64,000 bases of DNA from Bacillota bacterium (GTDB taxonomy: Bacteria > Bacillota_A > Clostridia > Lachnospirales > Lachnospiraceae), in assembly GCA_023443625.1 (NCBI GenBank), contig JAEZTQ010000045.1, positions 1-64,000 of the forward strand. Direction: 5' to 3'. Made by a program: the position numbers and the translations under genes. The notes below the pieces were generated by a model. That model did no database searches. It was not told the DNA's origin and saw nothing but the letters and a program-made list of their open reading frames with translations. Shown one piece after another: positions 8,815-17,942 of this stretch. Each line of letters begins with the position of its first letter. Positions within the stretch are counted from its first letter, which is position 1.

Positions 8815-9552
8815 TTTTATCACTTCACCTGCAATAATAAGCCCTGCTACAGAGGGAACGAAGCCATTACTTCCAGGTATCTGGCGCCTTGTGGTACATT
8901 TTCTTTCTGCTCCCGGAGGGCAGATACAGTGACTTTTACAACTAATTGACATGTCCTCTAGGGGCTTTCTTGCAGGTTCCTTGGAGTAGACAACCTTTAA
9001 TTTATCCACCCCTCTTTTCTTTAATTCCCTCCGCATTACTTTGGCTAAGGGGCATATGGAGGTCTCATAGATGTCAGCCACTTCAAAGCGGGTAGGATCC
9101 AGCTTATTGCCTGCTCCCATACAACTAATAATAGGAATATTCTTATTCTGAGCCCGTAATATCATCTCAATCTTAGCAGATACGGTATCTATAGCATCAA
9201 CAACATAATCATACTGAGTAAAGTCAAATTGATCCGCTGTTTCAGCAGAATAAAAACATTGATGGGTATGGACCTCTATGCCTGGATTTATTTCAAGAAC
9301 CCGTTCCTTCATAACATCAACTTTATATTTTCCTACAGTTTTTCTTGTAGCAATAATCTGTCGGTTAATATTCGTAAGGCATACCTTATCATCATCTATT
9401 AAATCTAAGCTGCCGATACCACTTCTTGCAAGGGCTTCTACTGTGTAACCACCTACACCACCAATCCCAAACACCGCAACTCTTGCATTCTCTAATGCCT
9501 TCATTCCCTCTTGCCCTAACATGAGCTCTGTTCTTGAAAACTGGTTTAGCAT
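8794..9552 (-). CDS. tcdA: TcdA-like tRNA threonylcarbamoyladenosine dehydratase (ThiF/E1 family)
   Basis: Predicted to cyclise t6A37 of tRNA to ct6A in an ATP-dependent reaction. The 252-residue protein has the E1-like adenylating fold: GIGGVGGYTVEALARSGIG (about residues 29-47) binds ATP, followed by D-D-D-K-V and N-I-N-R-Q-I. A later Cys-rich stretch (SCKSHCICPPGAERKC) resembles that of TcdA/CsdL proteins. Its start overlaps the end of the TtcA-like gene by seven bases. The C-terminus is encoded by the first unit of a 16-bp tandem repeat, so the natural end may have been altered by repeat growth. Confidence 0.8.
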   Translation of the reverse strand: MLNQFSRTELMLGQEGMKALENARVAVFGIGGVGGYTVEALARSGIGSLDLIDDDKVCLTNINRQIIATRKTVGKYKVDVMKERVLEINPGIEVHTHQCFYSAETADQFDFTQYDYVVDAIDTVSAKIEMILRAQNKNIPIISCMGAGNKLDPTRFEVADIYETSICPLAKVMRRELKKRGVDKLKVVYSKEPARKPLEDMSISCKSHCICPPGAERKCTTRRQIPGSNGFVPSVAGLIIAGEVIKDICGVR

Positions 9553-10394
9553 TCCGGACCACCTTTCTGATCATAATCATCCAGAAAGTTATAAGCTTTT
9601 TCCTTATCATGATAGCCAATGATTGTACTTAAATTCACATCATGTACACTTCTGAATATATTCATCTCAATACTTGAATTAATTTGTCTGAATTTTTTGA
9701 TTAAAGCTTTCATTTCCTGACGTTTGGAGCCTCCACCACCATTATCACATAGGGTACAGTTCTCTGTAAAACGGCAGGCACATTGAATAAAATGAAGGTC
9801 ATTATATTGTTTCCATGCCAATATATCTGCTTCCTTCACTAGATACATAGGTCTGATAAGCTGCATACCCGGATGGTTGGTGCTGTGTAATTTGGGCATC
9901 ATGGTCTGAATCTGCCCTCCGTAGAGCATACCCATCAATATTGTCTCAATTACATCATCAAAATGATGACCAAGGGCAATTTTATTGCACCCAAGAGCTT
10001 GGGCATTCTTATAAAGGTAACCTCTCCTCATCCTAGCGCAAAGATAACAAGGAGATTCGTCTACCTCTGCCACAATATCAAATATCTGGGTATTAAAAAT
10101 TGTAATAGGGATGTTTAATATTTTAGCATTATTAATAATTGTCTGTCTGTTGATTTCATTATATCCTGGATCCATTACCAGAAATTCCAGTTCAAAAGGT
10201 ATCTTACCATGCCTTTGCACCTCCTGCATTAGCTTTGCCAGGAGCATGGAATCCTTGCCACCAGAGATACATACGGCTATTTTATCTCCTTCTTCAATGA
10301 GCTTATACTCATTAACCCCATTAATAAATTTCTTCCATAGGGGTTTACGATATTTCTTAATAATACTTCTTTCAATCTCTTGATATCTTTCCAT
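9546..10394 (-). CDS. TtcA-like tRNA thiolation PP-loop ATPase
   Basis: Likely adds sulfur to a tRNA cytidine or a related base. The 282-residue protein carries the PP-loop CISGGKDSMLLAKLM near residue 42, a CYLCARMRRGYL Cys pair near 116, and a distal Cys cluster (CRFTENCTLCDNGGGG) near 200, the pattern of iron-sulfur dependent TtcA-type enzymes. It sits 34 bases after the cysteine desulfurase gene, a fitting sulfur donor. The exact base modified is not shown by the sequence. Confidence 0.8.
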   Translation of the reverse strand: MERYQEIERSIIKKYRKPLWKKFINGVNEYKLIEEGDKIAVCISGGKDSMLLAKLMQEVQRHGKIPFELEFLVMDPGYNEINRQTIINNAKILNIPITIFNTQIFDIVAEVDESPCYLCARMRRGYLYKNAQALGCNKIALGHHFDDVIETILMGMLYGGQIQTMMPKLHSTNHPGMQLIRPMYLVKEADILAWKQYNDLHFIQCACRFTENCTLCDNGGGGSKRQEMKALIKKFRQINSSIEMNIFRSVHDVNLSTIIGYHDKEKAYNFLDDYDQKGGPEC

Positions 10395-10428
10395 TTCTTA
10401 AATCACTTTCTAAGTATGTTTATAGTAA

Positions 10429-11553
10429 TCATGCCTTGGTTAGCTTTTCATAACATTTTCTAAAAGCTTCATGAAAATTTTCAATTTCCTCCATGGTTGT
10501 TAAATGACTTAGGCTTATTCGCCAAGAACACATGGCATTCTTTTTATCCCTTGAGACTGCATATACAGGTCTCGAGGGAGAACTTTGTACGGAGCAAGCC
10601 GATTTTATTGATACACAAATTCCTTCCTCTTCTAGAGCCTGACGAAATACCCCTGCCTTTACTCCTTGCACACTGATATTTAAAATATGGGGAATGGAAT
10701 ACTTTGTGCTGTTTATTCTTACCTTCTTATACTGAAGAAGCAGCTTTTTAAGTTCCTGATTCATATCTTCCACAGCACTGTAACGCTTTGACAAATGTAA
10801 GTGGGCAAGCTCCAATGCTTTCCAAAGAGAAGCAATTAGCCCTAGGGCTGGAGTGCCGCTTCGGTATATGGTAGTACTTGATCCACCATGAATGATTGGT
10901 TCTAGGATTACATCTTCCCTTTTTATTAGGATTCCACAGCCATTCATTCCAAAGAATTTATGGGGAGCCAGGGTCACACAGTCAACATCTTTAAAGTCCA
11001 CTGGTATTTTGCCCACAGCTTGGGTGGCATCTGTATGAAAATGGCAGTTGGGGTAATCATTAAGGAGTCTGCCGATTTCTTCTATGGGCTGTCTGATACC
11101 CAATTCACTATCTACAGTACAAATAGATACTAGAACTGTATCTCTACGAAGCAATTCCTTTAGATGGGTAAGATCTATCAAACCTTCTGGTGTAATATCT
11201 ACCAAATCTATCTCATATCCCAGAGTTTGAAGATAGGTTAAGGCACCACTTACGGAAGGATGTTCCAGACAGGTGGAGATAATATGCTTACCGTTATGCC
11301 TATAGGCTTGTACCAACCCTTTTATTGCCAGATTATTTCCTTCACTGGCACCAGAGGTATAGATAAGCTCTGATGTCTTTACACCCAAAAGTAAGGCTAT
11401 TTCTTCCGAAAGCTTTGTTAGCCTGTCCTTCGCCTCCCTGCCCAAAAGGTGGGTGGAATTGGGATTTGCTATATACTTATTACTTTCCTCTATGAAGCAG
11501 TTCATAACCTCTGGATCAATTGGTGTATTCGCTGCATAATCAAGATATATCAT
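10429..11553 (-). CDS. Cysteine desulfurase (NifS/IscS family)
   Basis: A PLP enzyme that moves sulfur from cysteine to a persulfide. The 374 residues include LDYAANTPID at the start, the PLP-binding HKFFGMNGCGIL near 200, HTDATQAVGKIPVD, and a late CSVQSS, the active-site Cys loop. The start ATG follows AGGTGA. It heads a leftward set of sulfur/tRNA genes (TtcA-like, TcdA-like), so supplying sulfur for tRNA thiolation is the most likely role, although a general Fe-S role is possible. Confidence 0.88.
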   Translation of the reverse strand: MIYLDYAANTPIDPEVMNCFIEESNKYIANPNSTHLLGREAKDRLTKLSEEIALLLGVKTSELIYTSGASEGNNLAIKGLVQAYRHNGKHIISTCLEHPSVSGALTYLQTLGYEIDLVDITPEGLIDLTHLKELLRRDTVLVSICTVDSELGIRQPIEEIGRLLNDYPNCHFHTDATQAVGKIPVDFKDVDCVTLAPHKFFGMNGCGILIKREDVILEPIIHGGSSTTIYRSGTPALGLIASLWKALELAHLHLSKRYSAVEDMNQELKKLLLQYKKVRINSTKYSIPHILNISVQGVKAGVFRQALEEEGICVSIKSACSVQSSPSRPVYAVSRDKKNAMCSWRISLSHLTTMEEIENFHEAFRKCYEKLTKA

Positions 11554-11698
11554 TTAGTCACCTCTATATAAAACCTAAATTAAAACAATAGTAATATCAT
11601 AATTCCAATATCCTACTATGTCAATGGAATATATAGTGGAAAGCAGAACCTTATGTAACAGGATATGAAAACTGCTTGTATGGCTATCTATAACCAAA

Positions 11699-11744
11699 AA
11701 AGCTACCTCATCCTACTCTTTTTGAGTTTAGTTGAGGTAGCTTT
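11699..11744 (-). terminator. Terminator of the rubredoxin gene
   Basis: AAGCTACCTCA pairs with TGAGGTAGCTT. On the minus strand the hairpin runs into TTTTTTGG, a proper intrinsic terminator 20 bases past the rubredoxin stop. Confidence 0.8.
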
Positions 11745-11762
11745 ATTCTTCTCTACTAATCA

Positions 11763-11921
11763 TTAAACTTCTTGGAAATCATCCTTACCTACTCCACAAA
11801 CAGGACAAACCCAATCTTCTGGGATATCATCCCACTTAGTGCCAGGAGCTATTCCACCATCTGGATCTCCAGTAGCTTCATCATAAATATAACCGCAAAC
11901 TGTACATTCATATTTTTTCAT
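11763..11921 (-). CDS. Rubredoxin
   Basis: A 52-residue one-iron electron carrier. Both Cys pairs are present (CTVCGYIYD at residue 6 and [11 protein letters not shown] at residue 39), with the usual [11 protein letters not shown] in between. The reading frame stays open far upstream, but the family start M-K-K-Y is at 11921, preceded by GGAAAGG. It is divergent from the ferritin gene; both suit iron handling and oxygen or peroxide defence in an anaerobe. Confidence 0.95.
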   Translation of the reverse strand: MKKYECTVCGYIYDEATGDPDGGIAPGTKWDDIPEDWVCPVCGVGKDDFQEV

Positions 11922-12171
11922 ATTAATAACCATACCTTTCCGTAACCTGCAAACTTTGGGCCGCAGGCACAAATTTGTGTGTGAAAATTTATTTTCCACA
12001 CTATCTCCATATTGTGAACTGTTATTACAATAATATTTATACCATATTTTCAAAATAATCTCAATATTAAAAATTCCTGTTAAAAGTATAACTTTATGTG
12101 ATATAATGTATGATATGTAGAAAGTAATTAAAATATTAATAATTCTATGATAAATGAAAGGATGGTATACC

Positions 12172-12684
12172 ATGTTAAATCAAGAAATCACTAAATTATT
12201 AAACGAGCAAATTACTAAGGAATTTTATTCTGCATATCTTTACATGGATATGGCTAATTATTACGCTGAGGAAAATTTGAATGGTTTTGAGAATTGGTTC
12301 TTTGTCCAAACACAAGAGGAAAGAGATCATGCCCTATTATTTCGTCAATATTTATTAAATAATGGCGAAGTTGTTAAATTGGCTGAGATTGCTGCCCCTA
12401 ACAAAACATTCTCTTCTTTTAAAGATCCCCTTGTAATGGCTTTGGAGCATGAGCAATATGTAACTGCTTCAATAAATAATATTTATGAAGCAGCAATAAA
12501 GCACAAAGATTTTAGAACAATGCAATTCTTAGATTGGTTTATCCAGGAGCAGGGCGAAGAAGAGAAAAATGCTGACGACAACATCAAGAGATTCGAATTA
12601 TTTGCCAGCGATCCCAAGGGCCTATATATGTTAGATAATGAAATGAAAGCTCGCGTATATACTCCTGCATCACTTGTACTATAG
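12172..12684 (+). CDS. ftnA: Ferritin
   Basis: Stores iron in a 24-mer shell. The 170-residue protein starts at ATG 12172 after GAAAGGA, giving M-L-N-Q-E-I. The ferroxidase ligands of bacterial ferritins are visible: Glu in [11 protein letters not shown], then EERDHALLF with the E..H pair, and E-Q-G-E-E-E-K in helix D. Length is normal. The gene is alone, divergent from rubredoxin, and followed by a strong terminator. Confidence 0.93.
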   Translation: MLNQEITKLLNEQITKEFYSAYLYMDMANYYAEENLNGFENWFFVQTQEERDHALLFRQYLLNNGEVVKLAEIAAPNKTFSSFKDPLVMALEHEQYVTASINNIYEAAIKHKDFRTMQFLDWFIQEQGEEEKNADDNIKRFELFASDPKGLYMLDNEMKARVYTPASLVL

Positions 12685-12738
12685 TATTGGATGAATTTAA
12701 CTTGAATGACTTATTCCATAGAGGATGTTTATTCAACA

Positions 12739-12769
12739 ATAAAGGCTGCTCAGATGAGCAGCCTTTATT
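12739..12769 (+). terminator. Terminator after ferritin
   Basis: AATAAAGGCTGCTC pairs with GAGCAGCCTTTATT, a 14-bp stem with a very small loop, about 55 bases after the ferritin stop. It may work both ways. Confidence 0.85.
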
Positions 12770-12853
12770 ATAGGAAAATGTGTCTCTTTGTTCTCAATAG
12801 GAAAGTGTGCCAAATACTCATGGTGATTTCTTCAGCACCACTTTTAATATAAA

Positions 12854-12887
12854 CCTACAAGAAAATTCTACCGACACTTTCTTGTAG
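12854..12887 (-). terminator. Probable terminator after xylose isomerase
   Basis: CTACAAGAAA pairs with TTTCTTGTAG around a 14-base loop, about 20 bases past the xylA stop on the minus strand. The U tract is weak. Confidence 0.5.
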
Positions 12888-12905
12888 TGCCCAGAGGGAA
12901 CAGAT

Positions 12906-14222
12906 TTATTTAGTTTCTAAAATGTATTGATTTAAGATACTTTCTAACATTTCCTGTCTGCCGGAGGTATTTGAAGTAGTACCATTTGCTAAAGCATATG
13001 CTTCTAATTCTTTAAAGCCTACCTTACCATCAACAATATCCTTACCAATGCCTTCTTTATAGCTAGCATAACGCTGCTCTTTGAAATCCTCAAACACTCT
13101 GTCTTCGATGAGTTTTGCAGCCACCTTTAAGCCCTTTGCAAAAGCATCCATACCTGCAATATATGAATAGAAGAGATCATCATCCTGGAAGGATGCACGG
13201 CGAACCTTAGAGTCAAAGTTAAGACCACCCTTTGAAAGTCCTCCATTTAATAAGATCTCATACATTGCTAAAGTTGTATCATACACGTTTGTAGGGAATT
13301 GATCTGTATCCCATCCAAGTAAAGGATCACCAGTATTGGCATCTACACTTCCAAGCACTCCGTTAATACGGCTCATGTTTAATTCATGTTGGAAAGTATG
13401 CTGTGCTAATGTAGCATGGTTAGCTTCGATATTCATCTTGAAGTCATCCTGTAAATTATACTTTCTTAAGAAAGCAAGTACAGTAGCTGTATCAAAATCA
13501 TACTGATGTTTAGTAGGTTCCTTCGGCTTAGGCTCGATTAGGAATTGTCCAGTAAAGCCAATTTCCTTCGCATAGTCTACTGCCATCTGAAGTAATCTGG
13601 CAAGGTTATCTAATTCCAATCCTGTATCGGTATTCAGTAATGTTTCATAACCTTCACGTCCGCCCCAGAATACATAGTTTTCACCACCTAATTCCTTGGT
13701 GATGTCCATAGCTTTTTTAATTTGAGCTGCAGCATAAGCAAATACAGAAGCATTACAGGAGGTTCCAGCACCATGCACAAATTTATGATCACTAAAAGCA
13801 TTGGTTGTGCCCCATAAACACTTAATTCCGGTGCGAGCCATCTCTTCTTTAATTACAGTAACAATTTCATCAAGTCTCTTATTGGTTTCCTCTAAAGTAT
13901 TTGCTCTAGGAGCAATATCCTGATCATGGAAGCAGAAGAAAGGAATTTGCATCTTCTCCATAAATTCAAAGGCTGCACGCACTCTCTCTTTCGCTTTATG
14001 CATTGCATCATCCGTATTATCCCAATCACGGAACATTGTTGCACTTCCGAAAGGATCATTACCCATATGTGTAAGAGTATGCCAATAAGACATTGCAAAA
14101 CGGCAGTGCTCTTTCATTGTCTTGCCCATTACTACTTCATCTGGATTATAGTACTTGAATGCAAGAGTATTTTTACTTTGTGGACCTTCATATTGAATTT
14201 TTCCAACTTTAAAATAAGACAT
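12906..14222 (-). CDS. xylA: Xylose isomerase
   Basis: Converts D-xylose to D-xylulose using divalent metals. The 438 residues match the long (class II) family: [12 protein letters not shown] holds the catalytic His, [14 protein letters not shown] follows, and [18 protein letters not shown] and [19 protein letters not shown] carry metal ligands. The closest relatives should be clostridial enzymes. No xylulokinase or transporter is next to it. The ATG follows GGAGG by about nine bases. Confidence 0.96.
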   Translation of the reverse strand: MSYFKVGKIQYEGPQSKNTLAFKYYNPDEVVMGKTMKEHCRFAMSYWHTLTHMGNDPFGSATMFRDWDNTDDAMHKAKERVRAAFEFMEKMQIPFFCFHDQDIAPRANTLEETNKRLDEIVTVIKEEMARTGIKCLWGTTNAFSDHKFVHGAGTSCNASVFAYAAAQIKKAMDITKELGGENYVFWGGREGYETLLNTDTGLELDNLARLLQMAVDYAKEIGFTGQFLIEPKPKEPTKHQYDFDTATVLAFLRKYNLQDDFKMNIEANHATLAQHTFQHELNMSRINGVLGSVDANTGDPLLGWDTDQFPTNVYDTTLAMYEILLNGGLSKGGLNFDSKVRRASFQDDDLFYSYIAGMDAFAKGLKVAAKLIEDRVFEDFKEQRYASYKEGIGKDIVDGKVGFKELEAYALANGTTSNTSGRQEMLESILNQYILETK

Positions 14223-14673
14223 TTTTGATTTCCTCCTTAAAAATATTAAATATTTGAGTTAAATAATTCTTATGTAAGGAATTAGTTTTATCAAGAAACT
14301 AATTATAAATATATTATAATGGGTAAGATAAAATAATACAATAGTAATTTGTAAACTTATTAAACTAATTTTATAGCATTTCATATTTTCTTTTATTAGG
14401 AGTATAAAACACGTGAATATTTCTCCTTAATCTAGTAATAAAAGCTGCTAAAGAATATCTCTATTAACATAAGTCTTGAGATATATCTAGAGCAGCTTAA
14501 ACAAATCAAGGCAGATAAATACTGATTGTGGGAGTGCGCATCCTATTATTTTTATTAGGGAAGATTTAACACAAAAGGTTAAGCCAGCAGTTCCATATTT
14601 TTCATTTCGATTATTATTTTTTGCATAATCCTATGAGAAGGTTGAAGCACGAAATTCCTGCAACATAACTATA
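14223..14673. other. 451-bp spacer upstream of xylA
   Basis: AT-rich. It should hold the xylA promoter near 14240-14340, but I cannot pick boxes with confidence. The only clear structure is the hairpin at 14449-14502, listed separately. No coding potential was seen. Confidence 0.4.
14449..14502 (-). terminator. Hairpin downstream of the protease gene
   Basis: AAGCTGCT...ATATCTC pairs with GAGATAT...AGCAGCTT, an imperfect 18-bp stem. On the minus strand it leads into TTTATTAC. It is 170 bases past the protease stop and probably ends that transcript before xylA. Confidence 0.5.
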
Positions 14674-15831
14674 TTAGTCTTCTAATAATTTACGAATATT
14701 GAGTAATCCCCAGCCTTGCTTTTCCCAATGCTGTCCCAGGTCTATGGCACTATCCCTTAGCTTTAATTTAACATCTTTGTTTGTATATTCTGGATGTGCC
14801 GAAAGTAATAAAGCAATGGCGCCGGATACTACAGGAGTTGCCATTGATGTTCCACTTTTTATTGTATACATCATGGGGGATTTACTTAAGGACATGCGTA
14901 CCTCACCGTTTTTTTCCTTTGATGTATATCGGCTGATATTACAGGATATGATATTGGAACCAGGTGCAACAATATCGGGCTTCTTAATACAAAAAGGTGT
15001 CGGGCCCCGTCCGGAATAATCCTTGGTGCGCCCGCTGCCATACACTTCTGTAGCAACATTATCATCGGAGGAGCCTACGGTTATTACCTTTCTGCTTATA
15101 CCAGGGGTAGAGATGGACATGGGTCCCGGCCCGTTATTTCCTGCCGCTACTATAACTACAATTCCATTATCCCAAACTGCGTTTACCCCTTGAACCAATA
15201 AAGAATTCTCATCCAAGTTATCCTTCGAAGATGTTCCTACAGAAATATTTACAATGCGAATATTATATTTTTTACTATTATCAATTACCCATTGGAGCCC
15301 AGCCAATACATCAGAAATATTCCCATCACCCCGATGATCCAATACCTTTACGCCAATAAAATTGCATTCTGGCGCTATGCCCTTATACTTTCCTTTTGAA
15401 GAATAGCCATTCCCTCCAATAATTCCAGCCACATGGGTTCCATGACCGTTGTCATCGTAGGTTTCTGTTCTATGATTGATTAAATCTTTGAAGGCAATCA
15501 CACGATTGCCTCCCTCTATAAAATCCTTATGAAGGGCAATCCCTGTATCAACTACAGCCACCCCAACCCCTTGACCAAAATATCCGTGTTCATGAGCCCA
15601 GCTACTTTCGATGGCATCACCTACCCGGTTCATCTGGGTCGTTAATTGGGTATCCACCTCCATACTAAGAAGACCCTCAACGGACTTTACATAGTCTAAG
15701 CGATCCTCATCAATCTCAATTACATAGGCATTTATCATAGGAAGTTTATATTTTATGGAGCCTAAATTTTCAATTACTTGCTGTCTTTTTTCAAATTCGT
15801 TACAGTGAACAATAACCTGAATCTTATTCAT
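14674..15831 (-). CDS. Subtilisin-like serine protease (S8), no signal peptide
   Basis: A 385-residue peptidase with the catalytic triad in order: Asp in VAVVDTGIALHKDF (about 95), His in NGHGTHVAGIIGG (about 130), and Ser in SGTSMATPVVSGA (about 330), plus the oxyanion Asn in AAGNNGPGP. Residues 1-65 resemble an inhibitor I9-type propeptide. There is no N-terminal hydrophobic signal, so it may act inside the cell or leave by another route. ATG 15831 has GGAG seven bases upstream and is preferred over the GTG just before it. An AraC regulator lies upstream on the same strand. Confidence 0.9.
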   Translation of the reverse strand: MNKIQVIVHCNEFEKRQQVIENLGSIKYKLPMINAYVIEIDEDRLDYVKSVEGLLSMEVDTQLTTQMNRVGDAIESSWAHEHGYFGQGVGVAVVDTGIALHKDFIEGGNRVIAFKDLINHRTETYDDNGHGTHVAGIIGGNGYSSKGKYKGIAPECNFIGVKVLDHRGDGNISDVLAGLQWVIDNSKKYNIRIVNISVGTSSKDNLDENSLLVQGVNAVWDNGIVVIVAAGNNGPGPMSISTPGISRKVITVGSSDDNVATEVYGSGRTKDYSGRGPTPFCIKKPDIVAPGSNIISCNISRYTSKEKNGEVRMSLSKSPMMYTIKSGTSMATPVVSGAIALLLSAHPEYTNKDVKLKLRDSAIDLGQHWEKQGWGLLNIRKLLED

Positions 15832-15937
15832 CACAAAGCTCCACTGTCTTTTTTTATTATCCTATTCTGACAGCTTTACCAATATACACTCATATCTTCC
15901 ATAAATTATATAAAAATTATTAATTATGACAAGCTTA

Positions 15938-16849
15938 TTAGTATAGCTCATGGTTATGCATACGTCGATATTCTGACGGAGTACAATATAACCCTTTTTT
16001 AAAAACCTTACTAAAATAACTGATATCATTAAAACCTGTTCGTTCACATATCTCATCAATTCTAAGCTCGGTGTCACGCAGTAGTGTGGAAGCCATAGTT
16101 AATCTTAGCTCAGTCAAATAACTATTCACTGATTTCCCTGTATACTTTTTAAAATCATTCATCAAGGTAGTACGGTTGGTATGGAATATATCAGCCAATT
16201 GATGAATTGTTATTTTTTTATTATAGCAGGACTGAAGGTAATAGATAATGTCAACTACATGCTGGGAACTGACTTCGTATAATAGCATATTTTGAGGTTC
16301 ATTGGTGTCTTCTTCCTGTCTTAGCAGACAGAATAAAATCTCGAAAAGGTAGGATCTGCTGTTACAGGGCCAATTTTTAGTATTCTGGTTAACCAACAGA
16401 TCTTTTGCCATATGGAACTTGTACTCTATTCCAGCAACATCGGTTGTATGTAAGGATATGATTTTCATAGTTTCCTGTAGATCTTTATGAAAATGTTTTA
16501 TTAAATGTAAATCCTGATACTCGGTCATAGTCAATTTAGTTTTTGGGTTATTAATCAGGTCGTAGGTAAATTTCAAATTAATAATAGTTGGTTTAAACCA
16601 CAGTATTTTAACTCCTTCACTGCAAACACGATTAAATATTATTTTATCATTTTCATTCATACATATGGCACATGAACCCGTCAATACAAATTCTTTATCA
16701 TTCAGAAAGAAATGACTAGTTCCTGATTTTATAAATATAATTTTGTAATATTTCTTTTGCTCCTTAAGTTTTAGTCCCTCCAGCCCCTCAGTTACTTTCA
16801 TATAATGTCTGTAACAAATATAATATTTTGACCCCACTGTATATAACAT
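15938..16849 (-). CDS. AraC family transcriptional regulator
   Basis: A 303-residue regulator. The last 100 residues form two helix-turn-helix motifs (HQLADIFHTNRTTLMNDFKKY and ICERTGFNDISYFSKVFKK) ending in TPSEYRR. The N-terminal 190 residues look like a divergent cupin sensor domain (KSGTSHFFLNDKEFVLTGSC), as in sugar-responsive members. The start ATG has AGGTG eight bases upstream. The target is unknown; the downstream protease gene or the more distant xylA are possible. Confidence 0.87.
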   Translation of the reverse strand: MLYTVGSKYYICYRHYMKVTEGLEGLKLKEQKKYYKIIFIKSGTSHFFLNDKEFVLTGSCAICMNENDKIIFNRVCSEGVKILWFKPTIINLKFTYDLINNPKTKLTMTEYQDLHLIKHFHKDLQETMKIISLHTTDVAGIEYKFHMAKDLLVNQNTKNWPCNSRSYLFEILFCLLRQEEDTNEPQNMLLYEVSSQHVVDIIYYLQSCYNKKITIHQLADIFHTNRTTLMNDFKKYTGKSVNSYLTELRLTMASTLLRDTELRIDEICERTGFNDISYFSKVFKKGLYCTPSEYRRMHNHELY

Positions 16850-17264
16850 GATAAATCACCTATAACCCTTTCTAATATCTGCCAATATTATAATAGATTA
16901 CAGGTACCTTGTAAATGCCTCTGTATCAGACCTTTGCCAACCTTATTATTCGAACATCCCAGAAGTATAAAGGTAAATAATATAATTCTCATATAATATA
17001 AATCCCATGTTCCTATGATTTAAATAAGACAGATCATACCACAAAAGATATTTCTACCCAATGTAATATCAACAATGGAATTTGTGTTTTTAATAAAAAG
17101 CTGATTATTTCACTAAATATATCACATTTAGAATTTAGCTACATATTATCGGATTAATATGTCGAATAATCTATTAAACTCAATTTTATAAATTTAAAAT
17201 TTTAGGAAATCAGGCAAGCTAAACCTCATATGATACAATGTAATTATTATTAGGAGGAACATCA
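16850..17264. other. 415-bp divergent spacer
   Basis: Very AT-rich region between the AraC gene and the Cys/Gly-rich gene. It should hold both promoters. No repeat or hairpin stood out. Confidence 0.4.
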
Positions 17265-17474
17265 ATGAGTGATTTACAAGCAACACATTGTGACTCAGGA
17301 AGCGGTAATAATTGTAGTTTTATAATTATAATATTACTCTTATTATGCTGCTGTGGTGGTGACAACAATGGCTTCGGTGGAAGCGGCTTATTTGGAGGCG
17401 AAGGTGGCTGTGGTATTATCCTGATTATCATCATCCTCTGCTGCTGCTGTGGTGGAAATAATGGCTTCTTCTAA
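17265..17474 (+). CDS. Small Cys/Gly-rich hydrophobic repeat protein
   Basis: A 69-residue protein of unknown function. After a polar start (about 17 residues) come two copies of one module: an isoleucine/leucine run, then a Cys cluster, then GG-N-N-G-F. The first is at about 19-37 (IIIILLLLCCCGGDNNGFGG), the second at about 50-68 (IILIIIILCCCCGGNNGFF), with SGLFGGEGGCG between. Proteins like this occur in Lachnospiraceae and are sometimes labelled chorion-class high-cysteine proteins from composition alone. TAGGAGGA gives a strong RBS and a good terminator follows, so it is a real gene. Confidence 0.75.
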   Translation: MSDLQATHCDSGSGNNCSFIIIILLLLCCCGGDNNGFGGSGLFGGEGGCGIILIIIILCCCCGGNNGFF

Positions 17475-17517
17475 AAGCAATTGATCCCTCGCAAAAATGA
17501 TCTCTGTTATACGAAAA

Positions 17518-17549
17518 GAAAAGCTGCCTTTGCCGCAGCTTTTCTTTTT
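17518..17549. terminator. Bidirectional terminator
   Basis: GAAAAGCTGC pairs with GCAGCTTTTC around a seven-base loop, then TTTTTG. It is placed between the converging Cys/Gly-rich gene and the 17566 gene. Confidence 0.85.
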
Positions 17550-17565
17550 GTATTCCAAGATGACT

Positions 17566-17769
17566 TTATCGTTTTTTTTGTCTCTTTAACCTTTCAACAC
17601 ATTCTCTGTCTATTTCATATACCGTATTATCTTCAATAATTAAATCATCATCACTTTCTTTTCGATTTTTCTTAATATCGCTTGATCTCAATTGACTTTT
17701 ACTAATATCATTTTTTTTCTCATATTGTAATCCGGCGGGTTTTCCGGAATGATCAATCTTATCTCCCAT
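17566..17769 (-). CDS. Small charged protein of unknown function
   Basis: Sixty-seven residues, rich in Lys, Asp and Glu, no membrane segment (begins M-G-D-K-I-D-H-S-G-K). No family recognised. ATG 17769 has a weak GGTG seven bases upstream; a TTG at 17781 is an alternative start. Its stop lies close to a shared terminator and it diverges from aroC. Being real is more likely than not, but codon use alone cannot settle it. Confidence 0.5.
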   Translation of the reverse strand: MGDKIDHSGKPAGLQYEKKNDISKSQLRSSDIKKNRKESDDDLIIEDNTVYEIDRECVERLKRQKKR

Positions 17770-17942
17770 TACATGCACCAAAATTATGTTATCAATTTTA
17801 ATATATGATACTTTTCTACAAATGTCCTTAAAAATGATTGAATCTATATTTAATTTCCTTTATACTATTCATAAATTTTATAAAACCAATATCAGCCCTA
17901 GTGCTGCAATATTGACAGTGCTTATACAGAATGGAGGATTAT

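Noticed and set aside
11922..12173. Long upstream extension of the rubredoxin frame
   Set aside because: Rubredoxin has a fixed size near 52 residues and the extension is AT-rich promoter DNA shared with ferritin.
17219..17434. 71-codon minus-strand frame rich in Pro
   Set aside because: Antisense to the Cys/Gly-rich gene; Pro and Asn runs are the complement of its Gly and Ile codons.
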